Source: Druceiella hillmani (lineage: Eukaryota; Arthropoda; Insecta; Lepidoptera; Hepialidae). Taken from it: a stretch of 64,000 nt of DNA. The notes below the pieces were generated by a model. It had not been told where the DNA came from. It saw only the letters and a program-made list of their open reading frames with translations, and searched no databases. How positions within the stretch are numbered: the stretch's first letter is position 1; each line of letters starts with the position of its first letter. Shown piece after piece: positions 13,166 through 24,425 of this stretch. The position numbers and the translations under genes were made by a program. The stretch lies in contig JAYKKI010000052.1 in assembly GCA_039881145.1 (NCBI GenBank), forward strand, positions 12,366,001-12,430,000, in the 5' to 3' direction.

Positions 13166-14354
13166 TAGGGTTGCCACCTTTTTTTAAAACAAATAGAGTA
13201 TATTTACTTTCTAAGTTAAAAAAATAAAGTACAATGTCTAAAAATAAAGTATTATTTATTTATTTAGATATTTTTTCCATACATATTTTTTGTTACTTCT
13301 AGCAAATATCTAACAAATATTTGTTATCAAAAAACGTCTACACTGCATCTTTATAATCTATGTCCATGATAAGATAGATCAATAATTCGGTTTTTATTAA
13401 GTTTAGGGACGCTCTACTTCGTTCGTCCCGCCACTTAGCATTCATCAGAGAAAAGACTCTCTCTGTAAATGCTGAAGTGGCAGGAATGGATAGCAGAAAT
13501 GACACGATTTTGTATATATTTACAAAATAATTACTACTATGGAAAATTTTTTGCCACTCATGCGATGCAGATAATTCCGAAAAATCTACAGAATTATTAA
13601 CTTGTGCATATAACTCTTTCAATAAATTAATTTCTTCATACAGGTCATCCATGTTAATATCAAGCTTTTGCCGTTTCAAAATCATAAGTATGTGAACAAA
13701 ATGCTCATATTCAACATTACCTACTTTTTGAATTTATGACGTTCAATGAAAAGAACCAATTTGTGTGACTAACAACTTGACTTCAGGTACTCTAAGGCTT
13801 TATCCAAGAATAACATGAAATTTTTTATAATTTTCTGACTAACTTCAGGCGAAGACAACTCAATTTCTTTAATATTTTTTTATCAGTTTCATATCCAAAG
13901 AAGAGATCTTCTTTTCTTTTCATTAATTCTTTTCTAAGATTGTGCATAATATTGTATACATCAAAATTGTTATCTTATTCCCTTCTAAAAAATTTACTGT
14001 TTTACTAAGCACATATAAAATGTGGTTTTTCAATTTAACAATATTGTATCCACATAAGGTAGGAGATAGAGAGCCATCTGGTTGCTACATGGACGTTTTA
14101 AGTTACGTTAAAAAACGACAGTGCTGTTTAGCATTTAACTTTATCACGTTACGCTTTATCGATGTGATTCATCCCGTTACACGCAAAAAATCGCTTACAT
14201 TTCTTGTTTCTTTTCGTAAACAAATAAAACCTTCAACAATCGACATAGGTAAAATAAAGTATTTTCACGTACTTTTTTGCTTTCATAAAGTATAAAATAC
14301 GTTTACCCGAAATAACGTACAATATTTTATTATGAAGTACGGGTGGCAACCCTA
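13166..14354 (-). mobile_element. hAT-superfamily DNA transposon, decayed, with TIRs and TSD
   Basis: The ends are 13166-13178 tagggttgccacc and 14342-14354 ggtggcaacccta, exact reverse complements, flanked on both sides by the 8-bp duplication ATTGCAAT (13158-13165 and 14355-14362). This fits the hAT target pattern nTnnnnAn. The 1189-bp element carries the C-terminal transposase piece at 13338-13685 (minus). Because ATTGCAAT is its own reverse complement, it could also be read as a TIR extension. Confidence 0.85.
13338..13685 (-). pseudogene. hAT transposase C-terminal dimerisation domain fragment
   Basis: An open 115-codon frame ending in SIPATSAFTERVFSLMNAKW and then RDERSRASLNLIKTELLI. 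This is the hAT dimerisation signature (P.SSA..ERVFS......R..L....E.L.). The catalytic part upstream on the minus strand (13686-13940) is broken by stops and frameshifts. Typical hAT proteins are 500-700 aa, so this is a remnant. Activity is unlikely. Confidence 0.85.
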
Positions 14355-14362
14355 ATTGCAAT

Positions 14363-15360
14363 ACAAGTACCTTAATGACTTCCTATTTAAGAACTCTACT
14401 TACCACTATTCGGATTGTCTCAGAATCCCTTGCGGGATCGATAAAGTTCAGCTTCATGTCACAAAAGAGTGTATTATGATCCAACAAGATAAAAGTCTGT
14501 TGCACGTAACAAGATCTCAGACACTTTTATATTTCAAGGGCGAATTTTGTTGATGTTTACAATGACTCAACAAACAAAATCACGGTATCTTAAAAAACAT
14601 ATGCTAAATAAATTGTATGTTGATCTGTGACCTCTAACAAAATAACACGCCTATCGTTGTACTCATCACTGTCGAACAAAATATATTACTTGCACTTCTT
14701 TCGAAATCCCAGGTACAATATTAATTAGAAATTGCAAACTATAATGTTGAGCCATATTTTCTCAAGTCATTCAGAAAATCTTAGAAACAATGATTTAAGA
14801 AACCAGCAGCGTATTTAAGAACTTAATTGGTCATCCCACAGTAATACAGTATTCCTTCAATAATGAATATCATTGTCAATAATGACATTCCATAGAATTT
14901 AGTAAACCAAATTACAATATATTTCTAATATAAAAAAATACTTAAAAACAACTTTCATGACGTCAAATCTGAAAACATATATTTGAATAACACTTGCCAA
15001 TTTGTGCCGAGCTTCTTGTTTATCGCGCGAATTTATTTAAGAATGTGACATATTTTCCATATTATCATATTCACCCTCGGAGTTTAATCTTAATAATATT
15101 GACATTGTTAGTAGTGGAAAAAGCTGTAAACAATTGAGACTGACTTCGATGGAAAGTTGGATGTAAGTGTTATAAAATGGATTTCTTGAAAAGTAGAACT
15201 GGCACAAGATATTTTTTTATTTATTAAATTCTGCTAAAATGTATTAAACTAATTTAGAAAGAATCGATCCTTTATATAGTTGAGCTCTTCGCATATCAAT
15301 GCATGTTTTCTTCTATTAATGAATTTTCTTAAATATTTTGTTGTAACTTACAAATAAAGG
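14363..15360. other. AT-rich stretch, nothing recognised
   Basis: No repeat or coding signal I can support. Confidence 0.4.
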
Positions 15361-15582
15361 TGTCCCAAAATTCACGCAAGAAGTAATTTTGATAGAAAAC
15401 ACAGGTTTATAATTAAAAATTGTAAAATATTGCTCAACAATAAAAATGCGTTGTTCTTTTGTGCAGCGCTCCATTTTTAATAACCCTGAACTGTCAGCTG
15501 TCGCGCTGTATTTTTTTTTTGGTTGGCAACACTTTACCGCACAAATGGCGCAAAATTCAAATCTTGCATGAATTTTGGGACA
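15361..15582. mobile_element. MITE, 222 bp, mariner-like ends
   Basis: 15361-15380 tgtcccaaaattcacgcaag and 15563-15582 cttgcatgaattttgggaca are reverse complements with one mismatch. The 'gtcccaaaa' start is reminiscent of mariner-type TIRs. No coding capacity. A clear TA duplication is not seen at the exact ends. Confidence 0.75.
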
Positions 15583-15700
15583 TATATTACTTTTTACAAA
15601 CTAATCCAGGATATAAAGCACGCACACTAGAGAAAAGTGACAACAACATAAGCAGCGAGTTCCGCAAGTTTTCAATGTGAAAGCAATGCGCGTCATGGTA

Positions 15701-16631
15701 CTGACACACATGCTCCTTATTAGGACGAAAGCATTCCATTAATGAGCAAGAGCTCAATAGTAGCACGTGTGTGGAAACATTGCTAGTAAGAGCATGTTCA
15801 TTTTGAGTATGCTCTCAAATCGACCGCCATTTGATTTTGAACCATGCTACGGGAGACGCGGGTGGAAGGGGCGTGCTTTGAACGTGTCTGAACAGGTTTA
15901 CTCATGAGCATGCTTATTGTTACTTCGGCCTCAGTTAACAATAGGTATGTAGTTCAATTAATTAATTAATTAAATTAAATAATGGCGCGTTGACGACAAG
16001 AAAAAAAAAATTTTTGCGATTTATTATCGTAGTTACGAATGCTTATGGAACACACGGTCACCATTATATAAAAATAACATAGCACGAAATAATGCTTACG
16101 AAAGTTTATTAAATGATATGAATGACCCAAGTTTAACAATAAAAATAATAAAAACCAAGATTAAAAACCTAACCTGTCGAAGCGGTCCGGTGCTGTTGCA
16201 AATGATGTTCATAAATTGCCTAAGGCATGGTTTACAGAAATAGTATAATTTATGAGAGACACTGTCGTCTGCCGTAAAACTGTTGGATCCGAGTTGGTGA
16301 GTATTAATTAATTTGTGTAATTTATATGTTAATCATATGATCTTCCCATGATACAGCATCCGTTGTTTCGAAAAGTTGTGCATAAGCGTTCTATACGGAT
16401 ACAACTGACACTGTTTTGATTATTATTTCTTTGCAAAGCTTCCATTTTAGTCAAGAGCCTGCGTCTAAATAGCGTGTATGTGCTGTTGTTCGCTTTGAAC
16501 ACGCTTATTCACGAGCATGCCTAAAATAAGCATGCCTTAAGTAAGAAAATGAGCACAGTTGAAGAGCATACTCGTTTTGAATATGCTTTTTATCGACGAA
16601 TAAGCATGCCGCTAATGAGCATGTATGTCAG
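15701..16631. mobile_element. Non-autonomous TIR element with AGCATGC subterminal repeats
   Basis: ctgacacacatgctccttat (15701) and the reverse complement of the right end (ctgacatacatgctcattag, ending 16631) form the TIR, flanked by TA on both sides. Both subterminal zones carry many gagcatgc-like boxes in both orientations (for example 15905, 16515, 16528, 16557, 16605). Such clusters are normally transposase binding sites. The centre encodes nothing recognisable. Confidence 0.7.
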
Positions 16632-17736
16632 TAGCTTAATGCGTACCCGGCTTCGCCTGCTGTCCATTACTTTGATTCCACACAATTTATTGAAATGTCT
16701 CTAGTTTCCTTTTAAGCCGCAAACTAGTTCATTTTTTCTATTTGCGGGCGGCTATATTTTATACTTTTCTCATATTTCTTCATTTAAACAAATGTAAATA
16801 GAAGTAAACATATGTGTGTGTATGCAAACAAAAAAATACTGTTAAGTGGAAATAAACATTTAAATAATCTCAAAACCTTTCCGAAACACCCTTATCTATG
16901 TTAAGCGATTTTTGGTACTTTGTGAGTTATCGATTTTTGGTGTTTACTTTTTGACAGACTCATAGATTGAAGACATTAATAATAATATATCAAACTTGTT
17001 TTTTTAAATATCTGGTCTACTCGGGGTAAAAACATTTACTTACTTTCGTTTCAGAATGATGCCAAATAATTACCAAAAAAAAGGGGTATCTGAATCGTCA
17101 AATTTTAAAATTGATATTTGAATCGCCAGACTTTGATATCATTTAAAAAATATTCACAGAAATTTTTCCAGAATCTACTTCTAAAATTTTTCTTTTTTAT
17201 CAGCTGTATGGTCGAAAAATTCCCGTTTCCTCTCTTCCGCCTTCCGCCTTCACCGTTTCGTCTAAAATTGAACACAGAGTTATATTAAGTACAAAAATTT
17301 AATTTTTGCGTCTAATTAAAAAAAACTATTAAAAGAAAACAAAAATTGTCAGAAATATATTTATTTAAAAAAATAACAAAGTTTTCAAAATTATGAGCTT
17401 TGGAAATAACAAATTTACAAATCCCAATTCATAAAAATACGGCATCGTCCAAAAAAATCATATTTTAATTACATTTAATATAGTATTGTATTTGACTGTT
17501 TGTTCTATTTCTTCCCACTTTTTTTTTGAACTGCATATTTCTTTGTGTACATCGACTCCTTTAATCGCTTATATTTTCATATTTAATCCTCTAAATTTTT
17601 CGTTGTAATTATTAATTTTAATTCTCATAGTATAAGCTAGTCAAGATGAACAGTCGAACTCATTTCAAATTTCTAATTTATTTCAGCATTAAAAACCAGA
17701 AAAAAGATATATGTTAAATAAAATTGTGCATAGTAG
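16632..17736. other. AT-rich stretch, nothing recognised
   Basis: A pyrimidine-rich ccgccttccgccttcaccg patch near 17240 is the only departure from the background. Confidence 0.4.
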
Positions 17737-18080
17737 TGTATCTCAGTTTTGTTGTCAAATGATCTTTTAAATGATTACGTTTGCGTAATAATTTTGTGTA
17801 ATTACTATATTAATTGCATTGTTGAAGGAAATAGAGGCATTGTAGTGTATACCAATGTATTTCGGCTTTGTTGTCAAATAATCTTTTAAATGATTACGTT
17901 TGCGTAATAATTATGTGTAATTTCGATATTATTTGCATTATTAAAGGAAATAGAGGCATTGTAGTATATACCAATGTATTTCGGCTTTGTTGTGAAATAA
18001 TATTTTAAATGATTATATATGCATAATACTTATGTGGAATTATTATATTAATCACATTATTATATTTGCGTAGTACTTAT
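17737..18080. repeat. ~120-bp minisatellite, about 2.5 units
   Basis: gattacgtttgcgtaataat recurs at about 17773 and 17893, with a diverged third unit near 18012. Each unit also has gtatttcggctttgttgt and aaaggaaatagaggcattgt. It ends just before the P450 pseudogene. Confidence 0.85.
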
Positions 18081-18223
18081 GCGTAATTACTATATTAATT
18101 GCGTCAAATGAAGTCGTTACCTAGTAATTAGTGTCATCGTTACTGTATTAGTGCATAGAGTATATGATTGTTGTAAGTATAGGTATTTTAGAGTAAAAAA
18201 GTAGACTAAAGATAATTGTATTC

Positions 18224-20028
18224 TATTTTCTCGTATATTCTACTGTGATATTACTTCGAATCGTAGTTTACGTGAACCTTTGACTGCTGAAAACGTTGTA
18301 ATGTGCTATTTGAACTACCGATGGTGTCTGGGGAATATGTCCTTCGCTCTATACGATACTATGGCATCTTACATGTATAAAGGTTTTTAGGAAGATTGAA
18401 GGTGATTTCGTACGCCAATACTGATTATGCATTCTCCGAATATAGTCAAGGAAATTGAGGTTACTAATTAACATTCTTTCACAAATTGTGTTACGGAACG
18501 TCACGAGAGCGATAAAGTTAGTTTAATTACTTTTCACATTGCGTCTATGATGTCGAAATTATGAAGTGTATGAAAAAAATTAATTTCTTTTTTTTTAATA
18601 TTAAATAATTTGTCATAAAGGGTAGTTCTGCTAATTATAAATATTCCAGGCGTAATTGTTTTTATGATATATTTTTCTCTTGTTAAATTTTTCTGTAGCT
18701 CATATGCAACTATAATTTGTAAAAGGAGAACTAAATCCATCTGAACTAAAAAGTGGTACGATAAGAATAATTAGGCCATTTCCGGAGCACGTTGCCTAAT
18801 TATCTGCTTATTTTTAAATTATCCAATTTTATTTATTATTCGTTATAAAATATGGCTTGAGGTAATTTTCTTTATTATTTGAAGTAATATTTCTTTAGGG
18901 GTGTTATGAAAAAGTGACGAGTGTGAAATTTTAAGATGTGCGCATAATATGCAACAAAAATCGACATGATGAAGTTGCTCGTTAAACATGCGTGTAGTGA
19001 CTGATAATATATTTATGACAGTTATTGAGGTATTTTTAAATACACAACACTCGTTTTATATTCATACAAATCTAAGTTTCTGGGCTTTTAAATAATATTT
19101 TTAATAATTGGAATTTAATAGTGGTCCATATAATAAATAACATTTATATGTTGTGAATATTCGTGATAGAAATAGTGCTTAAAGTTTTTTAAAAACATAT
19201 TTTAAGTTTGTTTCTCTAAGTGAAGTTAAGTTTCAATTTGTATTTATTTGCATTATAATCGTTTAAAATTTAATTGTTTGATTTAATTTAAATTTTATCA
19301 ACCGTATTTATAATTACGCTCCAATCCTTTTGTTATTTTATTTCCATTAATTATTTTCATGCCAAAATATATATATATTATAAATACATTCCATTATTTT
19401 TTTAATCAAAAAAGTAAAACCTTTGAACCTTTCTTCTAAAGATTTTCAGAAATATATCTGTTCAAACTGGTGGATAAGCGGACTGACTGATATGTAGATG
19501 TCTAATTTTACCGCTTCGGAAGCGGAAGGTTTAATTTGATCGATTTAGCAAAAATTAAATTTTATAGTATCGGACTGCATCGGAAAATTTTTCCGTCACA
19601 CGAGGAGAAAAAATTCGACGTGAAAGCAACACCTTGCGACCTTATTGATGCACTCTTTAAGATGAAAAACTCCAGCTCTAGAAATGGTAATTCACTATTA
19701 CGATTACCATTAGTAATATTTGGAGCTAATATGATATGATATTTAGTCAATTAGTTATAAAGGTTATTTTTGTATATATACTGTGTATTATACAAGGAAA
19801 AAGGCAAAATTATGGTATCATTTTTTCTTTTTGAATGAGATCGGATATTTTTTTTGCAAGATTTTCAATATTAAAGTGGAGGTAATGAAATTCATTTTTT
19901 CTTAATTGCTCTTAATAGATTTCATAGAAGTTATTGTAGCACAAGCAGCAGTTCTTTTCTTGCCAGATTCGAGACCATATCTATAGTCTTGACTGACTTT
20001 TATGTGTTACGAACTGGCATTTAAGCAG
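18224..20028 (+). pseudogene. Broken cytochrome P450 paralogue (relics of exons 1, 4 and 5)
   Basis: Exon 1 relic, ~18224-18521: around 18267-18320 it reads FT*TFDC*KRCNV, where the intact paralogues read FTWTFDYWKRCNV or close to it. Both Trp codons are now TGA (18273-18275 and 18288-18290). After a frameshift, LGNMSFALYDTMASYMYKGF and then PILIMHSPNIVKEIEV align with the A/B exon 1. Exon 4 relic, ~19536-19686, ends in a P.DLIDALFKMKNSSSRNG-like peptide and the same phase-1 donor (ATG|gtaatt). Exon 5 relic, 19919-20028, keeps acceptor tag|AT and donor CAG|gta and the segment LTFMCYELAFK. The AGFETT core is destroyed by small deletions, with two in-frame stops. Exons 2, 3 and 6-8 were not found with confidence. 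The introns left are short. It is the same strand and same gene structure as P450-A and P450-B, so this is a dead third tandem copy. Confidence 0.8.
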
Positions 20029-20360
20029 GTACATACTATAAAATTATTTTAATAATTATGATGATACTAAGATATCAGTATTATTTGTGCAATATTGTAA
20101 TATCAAAATAAAAATATATCGCTATTTCGTCTGCAGTATAATTGTATGTTGATATTTGGATTTTATTTTCTCTATAATACAGATTATATTTTTATTTTTT
20201 TGATTATGTTTTCGATTTTATGGTACAGTGGTAAGTTTCAATTAAATAACTCTTGGTAAGTGCTTATAAGATGACATATTATTTGTGCAGTGCAAATGTA
20301 TCGAAAAAAATTAAAAGTTTGAGTGAAAAATGATCTTGTCTCTTTTAATTTTTAATACAC

Positions 20361-20392
20361 AATCAGCAAAAAAAAGGTTTTTTTTGCTGATT
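20361..20392. repeat. Perfect hairpin, 15-bp arms
   Basis: aatcagcaaaaaaaa, loop gg, ttttttttgctgatt. It abuts the left end of hammerhead-like copy B. Confidence 0.8.
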
Positions 20393-20396
20393 GCCT

Positions 20397-20545
20397 ACCT
20401 GAAAATGTTATCATATAACGAAACCTAGGTCGTGGTAAAGAATTTTAACAAAGCAGAAATAATACTACGTAACATAGTTTCATTTAATTATAAATAATTA
20501 ATTTCTACAAAATTAACGCCGAATATATTAAATTTTCAATACGTT
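20397..20545 (+). repeat. Hammerhead-like element, copy B (single arm plus tail)
   Basis: Order on the plus strand: cctgaaaatgttatcatata, acGAAAcctaggtcgtgg, taaagaat, ...tagtttcatttaattat and the family tail aatttctacaaaattaacgc. The stem-II helix is gttat/ataac instead of gttgt/acaac: both strands changed together. Confidence 0.8.
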
Positions 20546-20596
20546 ATGAATAATATAATATAAAATTCATAACGTAATAAAAATTTAATATATTAC
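20522..20596. repeat. Inverted repeat, AT-rich
   Basis: aatatattaaatttt...tacgttatgaat pairs with attcataacgta...aaatttaatatatt across a short AT spacer. It begins inside the tail of copy B. Confidence 0.7.
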
Positions 20597-21478
20597 ATAT
20601 ATACACAGCGTTATTATAAAAACATTAATACATTTTGGTAAATTTAAAAGAATAAATATTTACAAGACAATAATACAAAATAATATTTTGGGTTCAATAC
20701 GTAAGCCATTTCAAGCAATTTAATTTCAATTTGGTATTATTTCGCCATGGTAAATTTTAATTGATACAACTGCAAAGAAATATCAAGCAATCGAGACTAC
20801 ATAATTATATCAATGTTACTTTATACTGTATTTTTGCACAAGTATTATCTTTTAGTTAAAAACAAATAGTCTCTTAGTTAGTCATAATAAGAAAATATAA
20901 AGATTGGTTTAGAGGTAGAAGGTGAAAATCTGGGTAAATTGGGTTAATAAATAGAGAATAATTGTTTACCCATTAGTGTGATAATATTTCGAATATCGTT
21001 AATGACTTATGTTACTTTATTCTACTTAATTAGGTTAATGATTTTAATTAATACTGTGGTAGGTTAGTTTAGTACATTGCATATAGTGTGATATTCTAGT
21101 ATTCGATTTAGAATTTGAAATTGAAGGCTGAAAGAAAACAATCTTTAGGATGTATTGATGAGGTGTTTAGAGTGTTTGCTTGGAGGTCCATTGATTTACT
21201 TGAATTTTTTGCTTTTATGTTTTCTAATATATATAAGCTCTTGCATTATCAGGTATATAAACTCTTGCATTGACCGATGGTGGTAGTAAAAGTAAATTGG
21301 TTAGAAAAATCGTTTAACATTTTAATATATACAACACAGGCTCAGATACACCTTACATTTTGCAATCTCCTCTAACTTCCAGCTTTTTTAGCTGAATTAT
21401 AAACTGGGTAAAATTTTGCTTTAAAATTAACTGTGGAATTAAGAAGTTACGAAGTCAGGCAATTTACCTTAACACTGA
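20597..21478. other. AT-rich stretch, nothing certain
   Basis: A possible but weak match to P450 exon 6 (aaattgaaggctgaaagaaa, near 21118) lies downstream of the broken P450. It is too short to call. Confidence 0.3.
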
Positions 21479-21528
21479 ATATACAGGTACGTCCCATCTT
21501 ATATGAAAGATGGGACGTACCTGTATAT
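21479..21528. repeat. Perfect hairpin, 22-bp arms, 6-nt loop
   Basis: Arm acaggtacgtcccatctt (with AT-rich base), loop atatga, then its exact reverse complement. No flanking element explains it. Confidence 0.9.
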
Positions 21529-21637
21529 ATACATGTATATTGATTTGTTGCAATATTTACGAAATTCTATAGATACGTGAGGTTACCTATATTAAACAAG
21601 TGCGAATTAATATTATAAGTTGAACGCTTCTATAAGT

Positions 21638-21814
21638 TTGTTTTTTGCTAAATATTATTTGATGGCATTTATGACTGAAAAATATTGTCCATGTGAATAT
21701 GATCAAATATGGAACGTACCCGCAGATTATATCTATTCGTACCCGGAAACGACTGAAAACTATACCGATGCCCTTCTTTATAAATGTAATTCCAAACTTC
21801 ACTTCCGGTCGTGA
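21638..21814 (+). CDS. Coding-like exon of unknown protein, ends in stop
   Basis: From about 21638 a frame reads LFFAKYYLMAFMTEKYCPCE, then YDQIWNVPADYIYSYPETTE and NYTDALLYKCNSKLHFRS, then TGA. Codon choice (gta ccc gca, acc gat gcc) is unlike the AT-driven random frames nearby, which suggests past or present selection. I do not recognise the family. It lies 1.6 kb downstream of the P450 relic on the same strand and could be a decayed last exon of it (G.K..L......E.Y...PC), but the match is poor. No clear splice acceptor is visible. Confidence 0.3.
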   Translation: MFFAKYYLMAFMTEKYCPCEYDQIWNVPADYIYSYPETTENYTDALLYKCNSKLHFRS

Positions 21815-22018
21815 CGATTTCTACAATGAATGGTGGAAAATTTCATTGCGCGATTTATAATATACGTAGCGCCATCTATTGATGTATTTAGGTATTATAT
21901 ACCTTTGCGCCATTGCTGCTACGTAGCACTAATAATCAATTAATTACTACTAGTCAAGTAGCTGGTCACCACCTCGTTGTTGTTTTTGTAATAATGCAAT
22001 ATAATTTTGAAATTTAAT

Positions 22019-22054
22019 CGAATTTAATATATTTTTAAAAATATATTAAATTCG
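22019..22054. repeat. Perfect palindrome, 18-bp arms, no loop
   Basis: cgaatttaatatattttt followed directly by its reverse complement. Confidence 0.9.
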
Positions 22055-22236
22055 CAAAACTTTTGACTGAGTGAACCGATTACGATGAATTAAAACTAAA
22101 TATTTCTTTACATTAATTTTATGTTTTTCTGAAATTCCATTCCGATTGATTCAGTAGATAATGACACGAATAAACAAACAGACAACAATTTCAAAAGTGA
22201 TCTCAAATCATTCTATTATTTGTCTTTCATCACCCC

Positions 22237-22298
22237 CACTTTGTGTGTCTCTGCGGTGATTTTTTTTAAATATTTTCACCGCAGATACACACAAAGTG
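22237..22298. repeat. Hairpin, 23-bp arms, one mismatch
   Basis: Arms 22237-22259 (cactttgtgtgtctctgcgg...) and 22276-22298, with a 16-nt AT loop. Confidence 0.9.
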
Positions 22299-22669
22299 TA
22301 CAATTTTATTATTTATGTAGATAACGATATGGTGTATGTCGTATTTTACAATTTGTTTTACATATTTGCAAATAATTTGACGGAAACACTGTATATATTT
22401 GAATACATACATATATTTGTCTATTTGGACTTAAATTATTTACAAAACATTACAAGAAAATAAAAAAAATGTAAGACAGCAAGCACTTAAAGGAAAAGAA
22501 AATACTTAAAGTTAATATATTTGAACAAAATCTTAATGGTTTCCTGTGACTGAAATTTTGAATATGCAACTTTATATACAAGTAGCCTTTCGTACGCGGT
22601 TTAGCTAACGTATACTATTCCTTTTTTAAACTTTAGTCGAATTTTTAACTATCAGTCGTTCTGGCCACA

Positions 22670-23175
22670 CGTAAAATTAAGGTGTGGTGACAGTTTTGAG
22701 CTAAGAAAACATATGGAACGAATGCGATCTCGCTCAAACTATTACAAATTACTATAAAAATATTTTTTAACACTTTTTACCCTCTTAGGGGTTTAATCTC
22801 GGAAAATACTGAAATATGTTTATCATTATTTTTATTGATGAGTATTAATGCCAAGTTTCATGAAAAAATTTACAAAGAAATATTTTCACATGCAAAATCA
22901 GCCACTACTTTTCAACCCGATAGGGGTTGAATCTCAAAAAAAGCTGAAATAATTATTTCATTATTTTTATTGAACAGCATTACTGCCAAGTTTTAAGTAA
23001 AAATTACCATAAACATATTTTTTCCCATACAAGTTAGCTACACTTTTACGCCTCCTTAGGGGTTAAATATCAGAAAATGCTGAAATAACTGTTCCATTGT
23101 TTGTATTAAAGAGCATTAATGCCAAATTTTTATAAACTATTTCTTTTCACCCTCCTAGGGGATGAATTTCGGAAA
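22670..23175. repeat. Repeat element with three to four ~135-bp internal units
   Basis: A head (ggtgtggtgacagttttgag, 22680) is followed by units starting ccctcttaggggtttaatct (22779), acccgataggggttgaatct (~22916), cctccttaggggttaaatat (~23051) and ccctcctaggggatgaattt (~23149), each followed by a ..aaatgctgaaat and a ..attaatgccaagttt block. I associate the 'ccctcctagggg' unit with lepidopteran repeats. The same head occurs at 44187 in front of a different minisatellite. An open frame at 23162-23542 is AT-driven and not a gene. Confidence 0.75.
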
Positions 23176-24425
23176 ATTCGTACTTAAACAATGCTTCCAG
23201 TATAAAATCAACACTCTCTCTAAATTTCAAATTTTTATCACTTGCAGTTTGGGCGTTCTATACATATATTTTTTTGTTTTTATTTTAAAGGTCATAATCT
23301 ATACGACATTCGATTCACGTAACTTTGAATCGATACAATATACCAAACTATCCTTCGGTTATGAAATGTTATTTCCTTCTGTTGAAGTAGAAAGAAATTT
23401 AAAAATTTTTCGGCATGTAATTTGCAAAGTGATTATTTATTATACGTTTAATTACCTTATATATTATACATTTAATTACCTTATACGTTTCAAAAATGAC
23501 TTTCCTTTTTATTTAATTGCCTTTTTAATTAAATTCTTGTGATGTGATTTGAATGTCGGTTTGTAAACGTGTTCAATTCCTAGTTTTACAATTTATGATC
23601 TTTTAATTATTTTAATACAAAAGTTAAAATTCAAATAAAATTTACGAAGAATTACAGTAACAAATTGGCAATCACAATCATGCATGATTTTTCTTCCATT
23701 TTATAGAGATAGATAATTCCATTTTATAGAGAAAAATAAGTTGGTAAATTTTAATTTTAAATAGTTTTAATTTTAAAAAAGTTATTATCTTGTAACTTTG
23801 CATATGGTTTGAAATGTTCGTTGATATTTTTAATGTATTGTCTGAGATTTTGAGCGTGTTTTTTCATCTAATTAAATTTATCCTATTATTTCGCAACATT
23901 TATATCGTGGTTTATTATACGCCTTTTTTGTAGATAATATATGTTGTGTTTTTTTGTATATATTGCACCATTAAGTTTTCTGGTCTCATGGCATGGCATA
24001 GCTAAAGCAGCCAACTGTTAACACTGCAAAAAATCTTTTAAGTGTTGTTGTCTGTAAACTCTTTTTTTCGTTTAATCTCTTGTCCGCATTTTTTCTCGTG
24101 TAAATTAATATAGTTTGATGTGATATTTAACAATACATCTTTTATAAAAACCTCGGTATTTCTAATTCTGATTGTTAGTTTAAATTCATCGAACCCTGTG
24201 TTAAGGATGATTTATCGCGCTGGTCGCCAAAATTGGCGATTAAACTTTTCTTATTTCACTTCAAGCTCTAAATACTTCAAATGAATATTTAATTATATTT
24301 AAATTAGTATTGATTCGGCTTCCGTCTCTAATTTTTTAAATTACTATTTAAGATCAGAATATTACAAAAATTTCTAACTAGCATCGAGTTAAAGAAAAAA
24401 TATTATTAAGATTTCGCTACTTTCA

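Noticed and set aside
13942..14295. 117-codon plus-strand open frame
   Set aside because: It lies wholly inside the hAT element, opposite the decayed transposase, and runs into the terminal region; no protein family is recognised.
18893..18990. Exon 2 of the P450 pseudogene
   Set aside because: ttctttag|gggtg resembles the acceptor and first bases of exon 2, but the similarity stops after a few bases.
23162..23542. 126-codon open frame, one of the longest in the window
   Set aside because: Composition is AT-driven (Phe, Ile, Lys, Tyr), it contains a duplicated IYYTFNYLI from a local DNA repeat, and no domain is recognisable.
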